This document shows, piece by piece, positions 45,846 through 56,892 of a stretch of DNA of 64,000 bases. Location: assembly GCA_020161405.1 (NCBI GenBank), contig JAIUOD010000006.1:1-64000 (forward strand). Reading direction: 5' to 3'. The translations under genes and the position numbers were made by a program. Source of the DNA: Pseudomonadota bacterium (GTDB lineage: Bacteria > Pseudomonadota > Alphaproteobacteria > Caulobacterales > Aquidulcibacteraceae). How positions within the stretch are numbered: position 1 is the first letter of the stretch; each line of letters starts with the position of its first letter. The notes beneath the pieces are model-generated. The model was given only the letters and a program-made list of their open reading frames with translations, was not told the DNA's origin and did not search any database.

Positions 45846-46532
45846 TTAATCGAACAATGCATCCAATGCATCTTGATCCATTGCAGCTTCACCAGAAGTG
45901 CCTTCGTCAAACATTGAATCAATGTCATCTTGTTTAACTTCTGGACCACCTATGGCTGGGCCATTAAGCAATAATTCTTTTTTACGTTTTTGCTCTTCTG
46001 TTAGCTCAACTTCAGCATCTTCAACACCCATAACTTTTGCAAAACGGTCAATACGGCTTTCTATGTGATTAAGGGTTTCAACAACTTTTTTAACGCGCTG
46101 TCCAGTAATGTCTTGGAAAGAACATGCTTCAAAAATTTCCATCATTTTATCGCAAACTAATGCTTGATAAGAATTAATATCAGTTGCATCAGCAGACATT
46201 ACTGCCTCTGCAGCTTCCATAATGCGGTGTGTGGCGTCCGCAGTATTTGCAACAATTGCGTCAAGTTCTGCGCCAGCGGTTGGAATGCCGTCATTTTTTA
46301 TGTCATTAGGACGTAATGCAGCAATTTCTGAACGTGTGCGTTGTATATAAGCTGATAAATAACGCAATTCACCATAAAGTGAATTATCCATAGACCCAAA
46401 AAAGGCCATCATTGCTTCACTCATTTGTGATGCAAGGCTAAGAACTTCGCCAAGGCGTGGATCTTTAAGATCTGCCTCTTTTAATGAGCTTAGAGCTTCC
46501 CTTACGCGTAAGACTACTTCTGGCGCCGCCAT
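45846..46532 (-). CDS. cheZ: Chemotaxis phosphatase CheZ
   Basis: CheZ removes the phosphoryl group from CheY-P, resetting the flagellar motor signal. The 228-residue helical protein has the catalytic motif QDITGQRV at 140-147. Asp141 and Gln145 correspond to the Asp/Gln pair of enteric CheZ. Its C-terminus carries two acidic DxxDxLFD-like motifs (DDIDSMFD and the terminal DALDALFD) joined by a linker. The terminal one is where enteric CheZ binds CheY; here the motif is doubled. cheY lies 38 nt upstream in the same direction. Confidence 0.93.
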   Translation of the reverse strand: MAAPEVVLRVREALSSLKEADLKDPRLGEVLSLASQMSEAMMAFFGSMDNSLYGELRYLSAYIQRTRSEIAALRPNDIKNDGIPTAGAELDAIVANTADATHRIMEAAEAVMSADATDINSYQALVCDKMMEIFEACSFQDITGQRVKKVVETLNHIESRIDRFAKVMGVEDAEVELTEEQKRKKELLLNGPAIGGPEVKQDDIDSMFDEGTSGEAAMDQDALDALFD

Positions 46533-46570
46533 TTCAAACCCCCGATGTGCATAAGCACAAAATATTATTA

Positions 46571-46957
46571 TTAAAAGTCACCAAGTACTGAAGCAATTTT
46601 AGCTTTCAGTGTTTGAGCGTTAAAAGGTTTAACAATGTAATTGTTCACACCAGCTTTTTTTGCAGCTATTACGTTTTCAGTTTTTGATTCAGCTGTAACC
46701 ATAATGAATGGTGTTGGCTTTAAATTCTCATCTGAACGAACTTCACGCAACAATTCATAGCCTGTCATTGGTTCCATATTCCAATCAGAAATAACCAGAC
46801 CATATTTTTTTGCCTTCATTTTAGCCAATGCTTCTTGACCATCAGCGGCTTCATCGATGTTCTCGAAACCTAATTGTTTAAGAAGGTTACGAATAATACG
46901 TATCATAGTTTGGTAATCGTCAACCACAAGAACTGGCGCACCCATATCAACTGCCAT
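46571..46957 (-). CDS. cheY: Chemotaxis response regulator CheY
   Basis: A single receiver domain of 128 residues. The acidic pocket is in VVDDYQ (Asp13/Asp14). The phospho-acceptor is Asp58 in VISDWNMEPMTG, and the switch Thr88 and Lys110 (IVKPF) are present. The DWNMP-type segment is a CheY signature, and no output domain follows. I use ATG 46957 because GGAG is seven bases upstream; the open frame begins six codons earlier. It is the natural partner of the adjacent cheZ, and their presence implies a flagellated cell. Confidence 0.95.
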   Translation of the reverse strand: MAVDMGAPVLVVDDYQTMIRIIRNLLKQLGFENIDEAADGQEALAKMKAKKYGLVISDWNMEPMTGYELLREVRSDENLKPTPFIMVTAESKTENVIAAKKAGVNNYIVKPFNAQTLKAKIASVLGDF

Positions 46958-47076
46958 TTTGAAACTCCCACACACATTTTTACGGCATTTTTTGCCGTTT
47001 GCATCAATTTGACAGTGGTAATTTACAACAAGGACGCTAAAGAAAGATGAATCAAACTGAAATTAAGGAAAAAAAT

Positions 47077-47508
47077 ATGCCAAATGCTGTTGGTGGACTT
47101 TATTATTCTGAGTTAGAAATCGGCCAATTCGTTGAATTTACTAAAAAAATTACAAAAGATGATGTCGTACAATTTGCGCATATTTCTGGTGATAATAACC
47201 CAATTCACCTTGATGAAGACTATGCAAAGGGTACAAAATTCGGCGGAACCATCGCACATGGCATATTAACAGCAGGCTTAATCAGTGCGGCAATAGGCAC
47301 AAAATTACCAGGCCCAGGTGCAATTTATGTTGGTCAGACTTTGCAATTTAAACGCCCCGTTATGGTTGGTGCAGTTGTAAATGTTCGTGTTGAAATCAAA
47401 GATAAGGATGATGCAAAAAACTTTGTTACTATTGAAACTGTAGCAAGTGTTGAAGGTAAAATTGTTCTTACTGGCGAAGCTAAAGTAATGGTTCCCAATC
47501 AGGAATAG
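47077..47508 (+). CDS. MaoC family (R)-specific enoyl-CoA hydratase-like protein
   Basis: The 143-residue hotdog-fold protein has the hydratase-2 motif: DVVQFAHISGDNNPIHLDEDYA supplies the Asp and His, followed by FGGTIAHGILTAGLIS. It probably hydrates trans-2-enoyl-CoA, as in PHA precursor or fatty-acid metabolism. ATG 47077 has AAGGA upstream; ATG 47047 would add ten residues. Three bases separate it from ribF. Confidence 0.88.
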   Translation: MPNAVGGLYYSELEIGQFVEFTKKITKDDVVQFAHISGDNNPIHLDEDYAKGTKFGGTIAHGILTAGLISAAIGTKLPGPGAIYVGQTLQFKRPVMVGAVVNVRVEIKDKDDAKNFVTIETVASVEGKIVLTGEAKVMVPNQE

Positions 47509-47511
47509 GAT

Positions 47512-48444
47512 ATGAAAGTTTTTTCTGGCTTTAAAGAAGCGCCAAATGAAATAAAGGGTGCGGCAATTGCAATGGGCGCTTTTGATGGTCTGCATTTGGG
47601 TCATAAGGCATTAATGCAGCGTGCAAAACAAAATGCACCAGATTGCCAATTAGGCCTTTTGTTATTTGAGCCGCCACCAAAATTATTTTTCGCCAAAGAA
47701 AAAGCCAATATGCGCCTTGCGACCGAACGCGTAACCGAGCGTTTGGCGGCAAGTGTTGGGGTCGATATTATTTTCACTTTAAAGTTTGATGCCGAATTTT
47801 CACAAATGAGCGCCCAAGATTTTATAGATGAAGTTGTTATCAAGGGTTTTGCGCCAAATAATATAGTGGTTGGCCATGATTTCAGATTTGGTAAAGGCCG
47901 CGAAGGCGATGCTTTGATGCTAAAAGAAAAATGTCAAACTGCTGGTATTGATGTGGAAATTATTGATCGTATTGATAATGATGATGGCGTTCGTATTTCT
48001 TCAAGCCTTATTCGTGAAGCCTTGCAAAATGGCGATATAAATAATGCCAATTCACTATTAGGGCATCCTTGGATGCTAGAAGGTGTGGTTGAGCATGGTC
48101 AAAAACTAGGCCGACAATTGGGATTTCCAACTGCTAATCTAAAATTATATGAGCAAATTCAACCTAAGTTTGGAATATATGCGGTCAAAGTTGATATTGG
48201 CGATAAAAATTGGCGCATCGGTGTTGCCAATTTCGGAAGAACCCCAACAACGGGCGTGCGCGATCCATTGTTTGAAGCGCATATATTAGATTTTGATGGC
48301 GATTTATATGATAAGAATATTTTTGTAGAAGTTCATCAATATTTGCGCGGCGAAGAAAAATTCCCGTCATTAGATGCATTAATCGAACAAATGCACAAAG
48401 ATGTTATCGTTACGCGTGACTATTTTAAAGTGTGCGATAAATGA
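47512..48444 (+). CDS. ribF: Bifunctional riboflavin kinase / FAD synthetase
   Basis: The enzyme makes FMN from riboflavin and then FAD. The N-terminal nucleotidyltransferase domain has MGAFDGLHLGHKAL, then VVGHDFRFGKGREGD and RISSSLIREAL. The C-terminal kinase domain has GRQLGFPTANL and GVANFGRTPT, with a FVEVHQYLRGEEKF-type end. At 310 residues it is standard. AGGAAT precedes the ATG. It overlaps the next gene by 4 nt (ATGA). Confidence 0.97.
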   Translation: MKVFSGFKEAPNEIKGAAIAMGAFDGLHLGHKALMQRAKQNAPDCQLGLLLFEPPPKLFFAKEKANMRLATERVTERLAASVGVDIIFTLKFDAEFSQMSAQDFIDEVVIKGFAPNNIVVGHDFRFGKGREGDALMLKEKCQTAGIDVEIIDRIDNDDGVRISSSLIREALQNGDINNANSLLGHPWMLEGVVEHGQKLGRQLGFPTANLKLYEQIQPKFGIYAVKVDIGDKNWRIGVANFGRTPTTGVRDPLFEAHILDFDGDLYDKNIFVEVHQYLRGEEKFPSLDALIEQMHKDVIVTRDYFKVCDK

Positions 48445-49328
48445 AGAAAAACATCTTAATATTAATTATTTTATCAATAATTTCCTATGGTACATACTCG
48501 GTAAGTCAAGGATTAGCGCCAAAATTAGGGCATCTTAAAAATAAAGATTTGGTTGAATTATCAGGTCTTGCGGTTTCGCGTGAAGATAATAATTTATTAT
48601 GGGCTATAAATGATAGCGGTAATGAACCAGATCTTTTTGCGCTTGATGCAAGTGGGCGCGATCTTGGTAAAATAAGAATTGAAAATGTTGAAAATACTGA
48701 TTGGGAAGCTATAGCATCTGGCCCTTGTGAATTTTCAAAATCGTGTATTTTTATTGCTGATATTGGTGATAATCGCGCTAAACGTGATGAATTACAAATT
48801 CATATAATTGTAGAACCAAAAGTTGGTGTTCATAGTGTTGCACCGTCAAAAACTTTAAAATTTCACATTCCTAATGCCGCGCATGATGCAGAAAGCCTTA
48901 TGGTTAATCCAAAAGATGGCACAATATATTTAATCGAGAAGAAGCTCTTTAAAGAAAAAAATTTAAAGCAGCGAATTTTCAAACTAATCGAAGATAAAAA
49001 TTTATCAGATAGTGAAAATGCATATTTAGTGGAATTTGCACAAATTTCAGCGAATTTTAGCCCAAGTGAATATATTGGCTCTATAACTGATGCGACTTTT
49101 GATGATGATGGGGAATATTTTTATTTTCGCGATTATGAAAATGTCTATAAAAGCAAGCAACAATTGCAAGAAGGCAAAGTTATTGACGCTATAAAACTTG
49201 AAAATGTTCAACTTAAGCAAGGCGAGAGTATAGCTAAAATCCCGAATAGTGAAAGCTTGATTGTTGCTTCTGAAGGTAAGAATGAAGCGATATTCGTTCT
49301 ACCTATTAATGTTTTTAGCGTAAAATAA
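48441..49328 (+). CDS. Hypothetical beta-propeller-like exported protein
   Basis: An N-terminal hydrophobic segment (about 4-22) is a signal peptide or anchor. The rest reads as repeated propeller-type strands: ELSGLAVSREDNNLLWAIND, NTDWEAIASGP, FIADIGDNRAKRDEL and AHDAESLMVNPKDG. This pattern resembles the SdiA-regulated or esterase-like phytase beta-propeller families, but I cannot choose between them. It overlaps ribF by 4 nt and abuts the EamA transporter, so the three are co-transcribed. Function unknown. Confidence 0.65.
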   Translation: MKKNILILIILSIISYGTYSVSQGLAPKLGHLKNKDLVELSGLAVSREDNNLLWAINDSGNEPDLFALDASGRDLGKIRIENVENTDWEAIASGPCEFSKSCIFIADIGDNRAKRDELQIHIIVEPKVGVHSVAPSKTLKFHIPNAAHDAESLMVNPKDGTIYLIEKKLFKEKNLKQRIFKLIEDKNLSDSENAYLVEFAQISANFSPSEYIGSITDATFDDDGEYFYFRDYENVYKSKQQLQEGKVIDAIKLENVQLKQGESIAKIPNSESLIVASEGKNEAIFVLPINVFSVK

Positions 49329-50215
49329 TGACAAATAGCACCAAAATAATTGATTGGGCGGTTTTAACACTTTTGGTGTTTCTTTGGGGTTCGGCATATG
49401 CATTGACGCGTCTTGCAATAAGTAATTTATCGCCAATTTTTGTGGTTTCAATGCGTCTTTGGATTGGCGCAATTTTTTTGTTTTTGGTTTGTAAAATTCT
49501 AAATAAAAAAATTCCTTCTTTATATGATGTAAGATCATGGGTTTTGATGGCGGCAACGGGGATTGTTGGCTCTTTAGTTCCATTCTTGCTTATAAGTGTT
49601 GCACAAACCCATGTTTCATCGGCGCTTGCATCAATTTATTTGTCGGCAACACCAATGGCGGCGGCTGTTTTGGCGCATTTTTTTATTAAAGGTGAAAAAA
49701 TAGGTCTTAAAAACGGGTTTGGAGTTTTGCTTGGCGTGCTTGGTATTTTTATTTTATTTGCGCCTAGTATAATGAATGGTGGAATAAATTCACCAATTTG
49801 GGCGCAGGCTATTTTACTATTAGGTGCGTTTTGTTATGGCGCTGCCTTAATCATTGTTCGTCTTACAAATCCAAAAATTGACCCGATTGCAATTTCATTT
49901 GGCTTTGTTTTTTGTTCTGCGATTATTTCGACGCCATTTATGTTGTTATCAATTAAGGCAAATTTCCCAGTTTTAAATTCGCCAGAAATATTAAGCCTTA
50001 TCGGCCTTGGAATTGGGCCAACCGCATTGGCATCAATCCTATATGTCAGATTGGTTCATGTCATTGGCCCCGTAATGGTTGCCAATTTTTCCAATCTTGT
50101 TCCATTTGTTTCAATTTTGATTGGCTATTTAGCCTTTAGCGAGAAAATTCCAACAACCGCTGGGATTGCGCTTTTGGTTATACTTTTCGGTGTATGGCTT
50201 GTGCAAAGGCGATGA
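49328..50215 (+). CDS. EamA/DMT family transporter
   Basis: The 295-residue protein has ten hydrophobic segments in two EamA repeats. The first starts LLVFLWGSAYALTRLAISNLSP; the second includes AFCYGAALIIVRL and a late PLVPFVSILIGYLAFSE-type helix. Members export metabolites or amino acids. It starts on the last base of the preceding stop. Its own stop codon is inside a 13-bp hairpin. Confidence 0.93.
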   Translation: MTNSTKIIDWAVLTLLVFLWGSAYALTRLAISNLSPIFVVSMRLWIGAIFLFLVCKILNKKIPSLYDVRSWVLMAATGIVGSLVPFLLISVAQTHVSSALASIYLSATPMAAAVLAHFFIKGEKIGLKNGFGVLLGVLGIFILFAPSIMNGGINSPIWAQAILLLGAFCYGAALIIVRLTNPKIDPIAISFGFVFCSAIISTPFMLLSIKANFPVLNSPEILSLIGLGIGPTALASILYVRLVHVIGPVMVANFSNLVPFVSILIGYLAFSEKIPTTAGIALLVILFGVWLVQRR

Positions 50216-50237
50216 TTTTGACTCAAATCATCGCCTT
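50206..50237 (+). terminator. Perfect hairpin overlapping the EamA stop codon
   Basis: AAGGCGATGATTT pairs perfectly with AAATCATCGCCTT around TGACTC. The 5' arm includes the last codons and TGA of the transporter gene. It could terminate transcription or protect the 3' end, though no U-tract follows. Confidence 0.55.
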
Positions 50238-50275
50238 CGCCGCTTTGCGGCTCACTTAATGATTTGGAATGCGGA

Positions 50276-50320
50276 CACCGAATAACAAAAAGCGTGGTTT
50301 TTGTTATTCGGTGACATAAT
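50276..50320. terminator. Bidirectional terminator between EamA and DUF885 genes
   Basis: CACCGAATAACAAAAA pairs perfectly over 16 bp with TTTTTGTTATTCGGTG around GCGTGG. ACATAATTTTTTT follows on the + strand. It lies between two convergent genes, so it can serve both. Confidence 0.85.
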
Positions 50321-50328
50321 TTTTTTAT

Positions 50329-52152
50329 TTAAGCACCAGTTTTGATATAATCATCAATAACTTCTTCAAGAACATCCAAAGGCATTGAACCTTGTAGCAG
50401 AACTTTATCGTGGAAGGTTTTGATATTGAATTTATTGCCAAGTGCTTTTTTAGCTTTTTCGCGTAATTCCATAATTTTTACGCGACCAACCATATAGCAA
50501 GTTGCCTGCCCCGGCCAAACGCAATAGCGCTCAATCTCTGTGGTAATGGCGGCAATTTCATCGCCTGTTGCTTGATGCATATAATCAATTGCTTGTTGTT
50601 TAGTCCATTTTTTCGCATGGATACCAGTATCGACAACGCAACGTGCGGCGCGGAATGCCATTGATTGCAAATAACCAATGCGCCCCGCAGGATCATTTTC
50701 ATAAAGCCCAAGCTCATCGGCAACGGTTTCAGAATATAAAGCCCAGCCTTCACCATAAGCCCCAAACCATAACATTTTAGAGCGAATAAACGGAATGCCC
50801 TTTGCTTCTTGTGCAAGCGCAATTTGATTGTGATGCCCAGGGACACCTTCATGCGCCGTCAATGTTGGCAATGACCATTTTGGCCATGCCGCAGTATCGC
50901 GCAAATTAATATAATAAGCACCAGGGCGTGAACCATCAGGGGCAGGGGAATTATAATAACCACCCGGAGCACCCGCTTCTGTATATTGTGGCACACGGCG
51001 CACTTCTAATTTTGCCTTTGGAAGTGTTGCAAAGGCATTTGGAAGGCGTGAATAAATATCGGCAACCATGCCATTAATGTCTTTAAGCAATTTTTCTTTG
51101 CCTTCATCATTATTGGCGTAAATATAGCGTGGGTCGACGGATAATTTTGCCATTCTATCGGCAATTGAACCTTCATTATAACCCAATTGTTTAAGTCCTG
51201 CGTCAATTTCTTTACCAAGACTTATAACGAGGGCCTTGCCCAATTCATGAACTTCGTCAGGGGTTTTATTTGTTGTTGTCCAATATGCAAGGCAGGCTTT
51301 ATAATATTCATCGCCCTTAGGTAATTTCCAAACCCCAGCATCCATTGTTACGTTTTTCAAAAATCCATCAAAAGTATCAATTAGGTTTTTATAAGCAGGC
51401 AGTATTTCGCCATTATAAATTGCCTGCGCCTTAGCTTTATAAGCATCGGCATCAAGGCCTGCTTCTTTTGCTTTTTTTGCCAATATTTCAACTAAAACAG
51501 GGCTTTTATCATCATATGAAGCATGCAATTGTTTCAACGAAGTCTCAAGAATGAATTTTGGCGGAACAATTCCTTTTTTCGCATCAGAAATTGAACGTGC
51601 GGTTTCATCCTTTAATTGTTGTGCAAAGCCATGAAGGCGCGAAATCCAACCATCGGCATCATCTTTGGTTTTAACTGGATGCTGTGAGGCCATGAAATCA
51701 GGGAAGCCAACATAAGAACCAGTAAGTTGGGAAATTATATAAGGATTAGGTGAGCCATATCCTGCATCACCAAAACCAAATTTTGCGGCTGCATGCGAAT
51801 ATTTAGCACTCGAAAGGACGATTTTTTGCGTCAAATAATCGGTTTTTGAAAGCCCTTTACTTGGGGTTTTTGAAAGTTTTGCAATCCATTCGCCAACTAA
51901 TTTATTGCGCGCATTTTCAGCCGCAAGTGATCTATCCGAAACTTTGCCAATATATGGACCACCAACCAATGCTGGTGAGATTGTATATGTTGTGCAGCTT
52001 TCAGGGCTATCGCGTAAAATATCATTGGCGATTTTATCTGCAATGACATTTATAGAACTTGATTTTGCAAAAGCATTTTGACCTACAAGGTTTAATGCGC
52101 AAAATGAACCCGCACCAATAAGTGCTGCGCGACGTGAAATTTTTATTGACAT
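50329..52152 (-). CDS. Tat-exported DUF885 family protein (probable metallopeptidase), copy 1
   Basis: The 607-residue protein has an N-terminal twin-arginine signal (SRRAALIGAG, cleavage near AFAKS). In the C-terminal half HEGVPGHH, near residue 434, and GEGWALYSE form the metal-site pattern of DUF885, which resembles the HExxH-like core of M32/M3-type carboxypeptidases. It is therefore probably a periplasmic zinc peptidase; the substrate is unknown. Thirteen bases separate it from a close paralogue upstream, so the two are one operon. Full length. Confidence 0.85.
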   Translation of the reverse strand: MSIKISRRAALIGAGSFCALNLVGQNAFAKSSSINVIADKIANDILRDSPESCTTYTISPALVGGPYIGKVSDRSLAAENARNKLVGEWIAKLSKTPSKGLSKTDYLTQKIVLSSAKYSHAAAKFGFGDAGYGSPNPYIISQLTGSYVGFPDFMASQHPVKTKDDADGWISRLHGFAQQLKDETARSISDAKKGIVPPKFILETSLKQLHASYDDKSPVLVEILAKKAKEAGLDADAYKAKAQAIYNGEILPAYKNLIDTFDGFLKNVTMDAGVWKLPKGDEYYKACLAYWTTTNKTPDEVHELGKALVISLGKEIDAGLKQLGYNEGSIADRMAKLSVDPRYIYANNDEGKEKLLKDINGMVADIYSRLPNAFATLPKAKLEVRRVPQYTEAGAPGGYYNSPAPDGSRPGAYYINLRDTAAWPKWSLPTLTAHEGVPGHHNQIALAQEAKGIPFIRSKMLWFGAYGEGWALYSETVADELGLYENDPAGRIGYLQSMAFRAARCVVDTGIHAKKWTKQQAIDYMHQATGDEIAAITTEIERYCVWPGQATCYMVGRVKIMELREKAKKALGNKFNIKTFHDKVLLQGSMPLDVLEEVIDDYIKTGA

Positions 52153-52165
52153 TATAACCTCTTTA

Positions 52166-53983
52166 TTATGCTGATGCCCAATCTTTTACGATTTTCTCTA
52201 ATATATCAAGTGGAACTGCGCCTTGTGATAGTATGATATTATGGAATTTTCGAATATCAAATTTGCTTCCCATTTTTGCCTTGGCATATTCGCGTAATTC
52301 AACAATTTTTTGGCGTCCAATCATATATGAACATGCTTGCCCTGGCCAAACAATATATCGTTCAATTTCGCTTTCGATCTGTGGAATGAATTTTCCAGTG
52401 GTTTGATACATGTAATCAATCGCCTGTTGTTTTGACCAACCAAAAGCATGCATTCCAGTATCAACGACCAAGCGCGATGCACGGAATGCGGTTGATTGTA
52501 GGAAGCCAAGTCTTCCTGCGGGGTTATTTTCATACATTCCAATTTCGTCAGCGATTTGTTCGGCATATAAAGCCCACCCTTCTGAATATGCCGTAAAGCC
52601 CATCATATTGGCGCGTATGAATGGCAAGGATGTGTTTTCTTGCGCCAATGCTATTTGGTTGTGATGCCCTGGGCTTGCCTCATGATAAGTTAAGGTTGGT
52701 AATGACCATTTTGGCCATCCCTTTGTGTCACGCAAATTGATAAAATAAAATCCAGGGCGGGAACCATCAATTGCAGGTCGTTGGTAATAGCCATTTGGTG
52801 CACCTGCTTCAATATATTTGGGAACGGCCTTAACCTCTACTTTCGCTTTTGGTAGGGTTTCGAATAATTCACCAAGTCGCGCATTCATGCCATCTACCAT
52901 AACATTAATATCAGCCAAGACTTTGGCTTTGCCTTCATCATTATTGGGATAGGAATAATTGGGGTCGGAATATAATTTTTCCATTCTTGCCGCTAAAGTA
53001 CCGTCCTTATACCCAATCTGTTTAAGCAATTCATCCATTTGTGCATTGGTTTGTTCAAGAATTTTTTTGCCCAATTCATGAACTTCTTTTGGTGTCATAT
53101 TGGTTGTTGTTGCACGTGCCAGCGCTTTTTCATAAAATTTGTCGCCATTCTTAAATTGCCCAACGCCAGCAATTGATTTTGCAGATTTGCGGATTTCTTT
53201 AATGGCATCGCGCGTGGCAATATATTGCGGAAGAATTTTAGCTTCAAAAATCTTTGTTGCTTCTTGCCCGTAGGAATTACCATCCAATTTTGCATCATTG
53301 GCTTTCTTGATTAGTGAAGAAACTAATGGGCTATTTTTTGCGCCGCCATCTATGACCACATTTAATTGTTTAATTGTGGTGTCCAAAATATAAGAAGGTG
53401 GAATTATACCATTTTGGAAATCAGATTTTGCACGCAAAAGATCATCTTGCATTTGGTTTGCAAAGGCATTCAGTCTTAACAGCCATGCATCTGCATCTTC
53501 TTTATTTTTGATTTTATGTTGCCCGTCCATGAAGTCAGGGAAGCTTTGGTATGAACCTGTTAATTGCGAAATTACATAGGGTGATGCTTGCCCCATGCTG
53601 TCGCCAATTCCAACATTGGCAATATCAACACTATATTGTGTCGAGCTTTTTAGGATATTTAATGTCATTGCATCATTTGGGCTTAATTTTGATGCATCAA
53701 TATTTTTTAGTATTGCAAGTAATTTTTCTTGACTTTTAATACGCAGCGCTATCGCTTTTGCGCTTTTGTCAGTTAATTTAGAAGAATATGGGCCGCCTAC
53801 TTTATTGGGGTCAATATTAAGGCTTGTGCATTGTTCGGGGCTATTTTTTAATCTAGAATAGGTTAGTTTTTCTAAAAATGCAGCAAAATCAAAACTATCC
53901 GCAAATGCGTTTTGAAAATTTACGCTTGCTATTAATGCGGTCGCACCAACCAAAGTTTCGCGTCTTGAAAAATTAATTCCCAT
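52166..53983 (-). CDS. Tat-exported DUF885 family protein (probable metallopeptidase), copy 2
   Basis: A 605-residue paralogue of the downstream gene product, similar throughout: the signal SRRETLVGATA (cleavage near AFADS), HEASPGHH near 433 and SEGWALYAEQ. Both copies keep the metal-site residues, so both may be active, perhaps with different specificities. This is the first gene of the pair. Its promoter is in the gap upstream, which also holds the divergent groES promoter. Confidence 0.85.
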   Translation of the reverse strand: MGINFSRRETLVGATALIASVNFQNAFADSFDFAAFLEKLTYSRLKNSPEQCTSLNIDPNKVGGPYSSKLTDKSAKAIALRIKSQEKLLAILKNIDASKLSPNDAMTLNILKSSTQYSVDIANVGIGDSMGQASPYVISQLTGSYQSFPDFMDGQHKIKNKEDADAWLLRLNAFANQMQDDLLRAKSDFQNGIIPPSYILDTTIKQLNVVIDGGAKNSPLVSSLIKKANDAKLDGNSYGQEATKIFEAKILPQYIATRDAIKEIRKSAKSIAGVGQFKNGDKFYEKALARATTTNMTPKEVHELGKKILEQTNAQMDELLKQIGYKDGTLAARMEKLYSDPNYSYPNNDEGKAKVLADINVMVDGMNARLGELFETLPKAKVEVKAVPKYIEAGAPNGYYQRPAIDGSRPGFYFINLRDTKGWPKWSLPTLTYHEASPGHHNQIALAQENTSLPFIRANMMGFTAYSEGWALYAEQIADEIGMYENNPAGRLGFLQSTAFRASRLVVDTGMHAFGWSKQQAIDYMYQTTGKFIPQIESEIERYIVWPGQACSYMIGRQKIVELREYAKAKMGSKFDIRKFHNIILSQGAVPLDILEKIVKDWASA

Positions 53984-54109
53984 TTTATCCTCACCAAATT
54001 TTTTTTAAGCTATGCGTTAAGTACGATTTTGGCAATAATGTTTTGCCGTTTTTCGATAAATAAAAAAGCCAATTTATGAAATTTTTTCAACACCAATCGC
54101 AGCCGCCCC

Positions 54110-54138
54110 TTGACTCTACTTCTTCCCACTCCTAACTC
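54110..54138 (+). promoter_or_regulatory. Probable groES promoter
   Basis: TTGACT (54110-54115) and TAACTC (54133-54138) are spaced by 17 bases, just upstream of the CIRCE element. The -10 is weak. The CTTGAC-type -35 also fits alphaproteobacterial heat-shock promoters. Confidence 0.5.
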
Positions 54139-54145
54139 CCCATTG

Positions 54146-54172
54146 TTAGCAGTCAGGCGTGGTGAGTGCTAA
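54146..54172 (+). promoter_or_regulatory. CIRCE operator (HrcA-binding) upstream of groES
   Basis: TTAGCAGTC-N9-GAGTGCTAA matches the CIRCE consensus, TTAGCACTC-N9-GAGTGCTAA, at 17 of 18 arm positions. HrcA represses groESL through this site. The mismatch is in the left arm. Confidence 0.93.
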
Positions 54173-54239
54173 AACTTATTCACGCAGACAAAAATGCTAA
54201 TAGAATATTTTTTTTGAAACTCATCATAGGGAGATTATT

Positions 54240-54527
54240 ATGAGCTTTCGTCCATTAGGTGACCGCGTTTTGGTTAAACGTACTGAAGAAGAAACCAAAA
54301 CAACTGGCGGTATTATTATTCCTGACACTGCAAAAGAAAAACCACAAGAAGGCGAAATTATCGCTGTTGGTTCTGGTGTTCGTGATGAAGACGGCAAATT
54401 CGTTGCCCTTGAAGTTAAAGTTGGCGACAAAATTCTTTTTGGAAAATGGTCTGGCACTGAAGTGAAAATCAATGGTCAAGATCTTTTGATCATGAAAGAA
54501 TCTGACGTTCTTGGTGTTTTGGGCTAA
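54240..54527 (+). CDS. groES: Co-chaperonin GroES
   Basis: The 95-residue lid of the chaperonin. [16 protein letters not shown] and the mobile-loop segment [18 protein letters not shown] are diagnostic, as is the end [21 protein letters not shown] precedes the ATG. It is transcribed with groEL, 38 nt downstream, from a CIRCE-controlled promoter. Confidence 0.98.
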   Translation: MSFRPLGDRVLVKRTEEETKTTGGIIIPDTAKEKPQEGEIIAVGSGVRDEDGKFVALEVKVGDKILFGKWSGTEVKINGQDLLIMKESDVLGVLG

Positions 54528-54538
54528 TTCCCAATTAA

Positions 54539-56200
<1,662 letters not shown>

Positions 56201-56229
56201 AATACCCCTAGCTTCTAGTTTAAATTTTG

Positions 56230-56264
56230 CAGGCCCTATACTTAAGTGTATGGGGCCTGTTTAT
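56230..56264 (+). terminator. groESL terminator
   Basis: CAGGCCC pairs with GGGCCTG, with further pairing in TATAC/GTATG around the loop. TTTATTATTTT follows. Confidence 0.85.
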
Positions 56265-56892
56265 TATTTTAGGTTGCAAAATTTGTTCTTTATGCATTCT
56301 TATAATGGCGAATCAGGTGGTGAGGGCCATATTCCATACTAAAAATAAGGGTTTTATGCGTTTTTTACTATGTGATTGTTATTTTGGAGGATTTGCCAAA
56401 AGCACAAATAAAGACATGATTTTCCGCGTTTAGCATCACAATTTTTTTACAGAAAATTAGAATTACGCATCGGTAAGTCTTAGAGGTATTCAAAAAATTT
56501 TAGTTACCAAATTTTTTTTCATTTTCTTATCGGAATTTTTTTCAGTAATTATGTTCATCTAACAAGATACATATTTGGGAATGGTATGTAGAGTTTTTAA
56601 AAATCATAATAAATGTTTTATATTGTTTAGGTTATTACTAAATAAAAGAGGAAATATGAATAATTGTTCATGTTGAATACTTGATATTTTTCAATAGTGA
56701 AAACGGTTCCACACATATAGAATTTCTAAATATTGAAAAATTCGCAGTTGTTACCAGTGACTAACTGATAAAAGCCCTATCCATATATGATAAATTTATT
56801 ATGCTGAATTATGAATACTGCACAATTCTTTATTTGGTTCAAGGCGGTGTCTGTACGATGTAATTCCATCGGATTTTGGGGGCAAACCGAGA
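56265..56892. other. AT-rich gene-free stretch between groEL and tetR-like gene
   Basis: About 630 nt with no convincing ORF: the 68-codon frame at 56227-56433 runs through the groEL terminator and has no family features. The right end must hold the promoter of the TetR gene, where a short dyad CGATG-TAATTC-CATCG (56856-56871) lies 21 nt before the start and could be its operator. No tRNA or known RNA is recognised. Confidence 0.5.

Noticed and set aside
56227..56433. 68-codon frame after groEL
   Set aside because: It starts inside the groEL terminator stem and has no RBS or recognisable domain.
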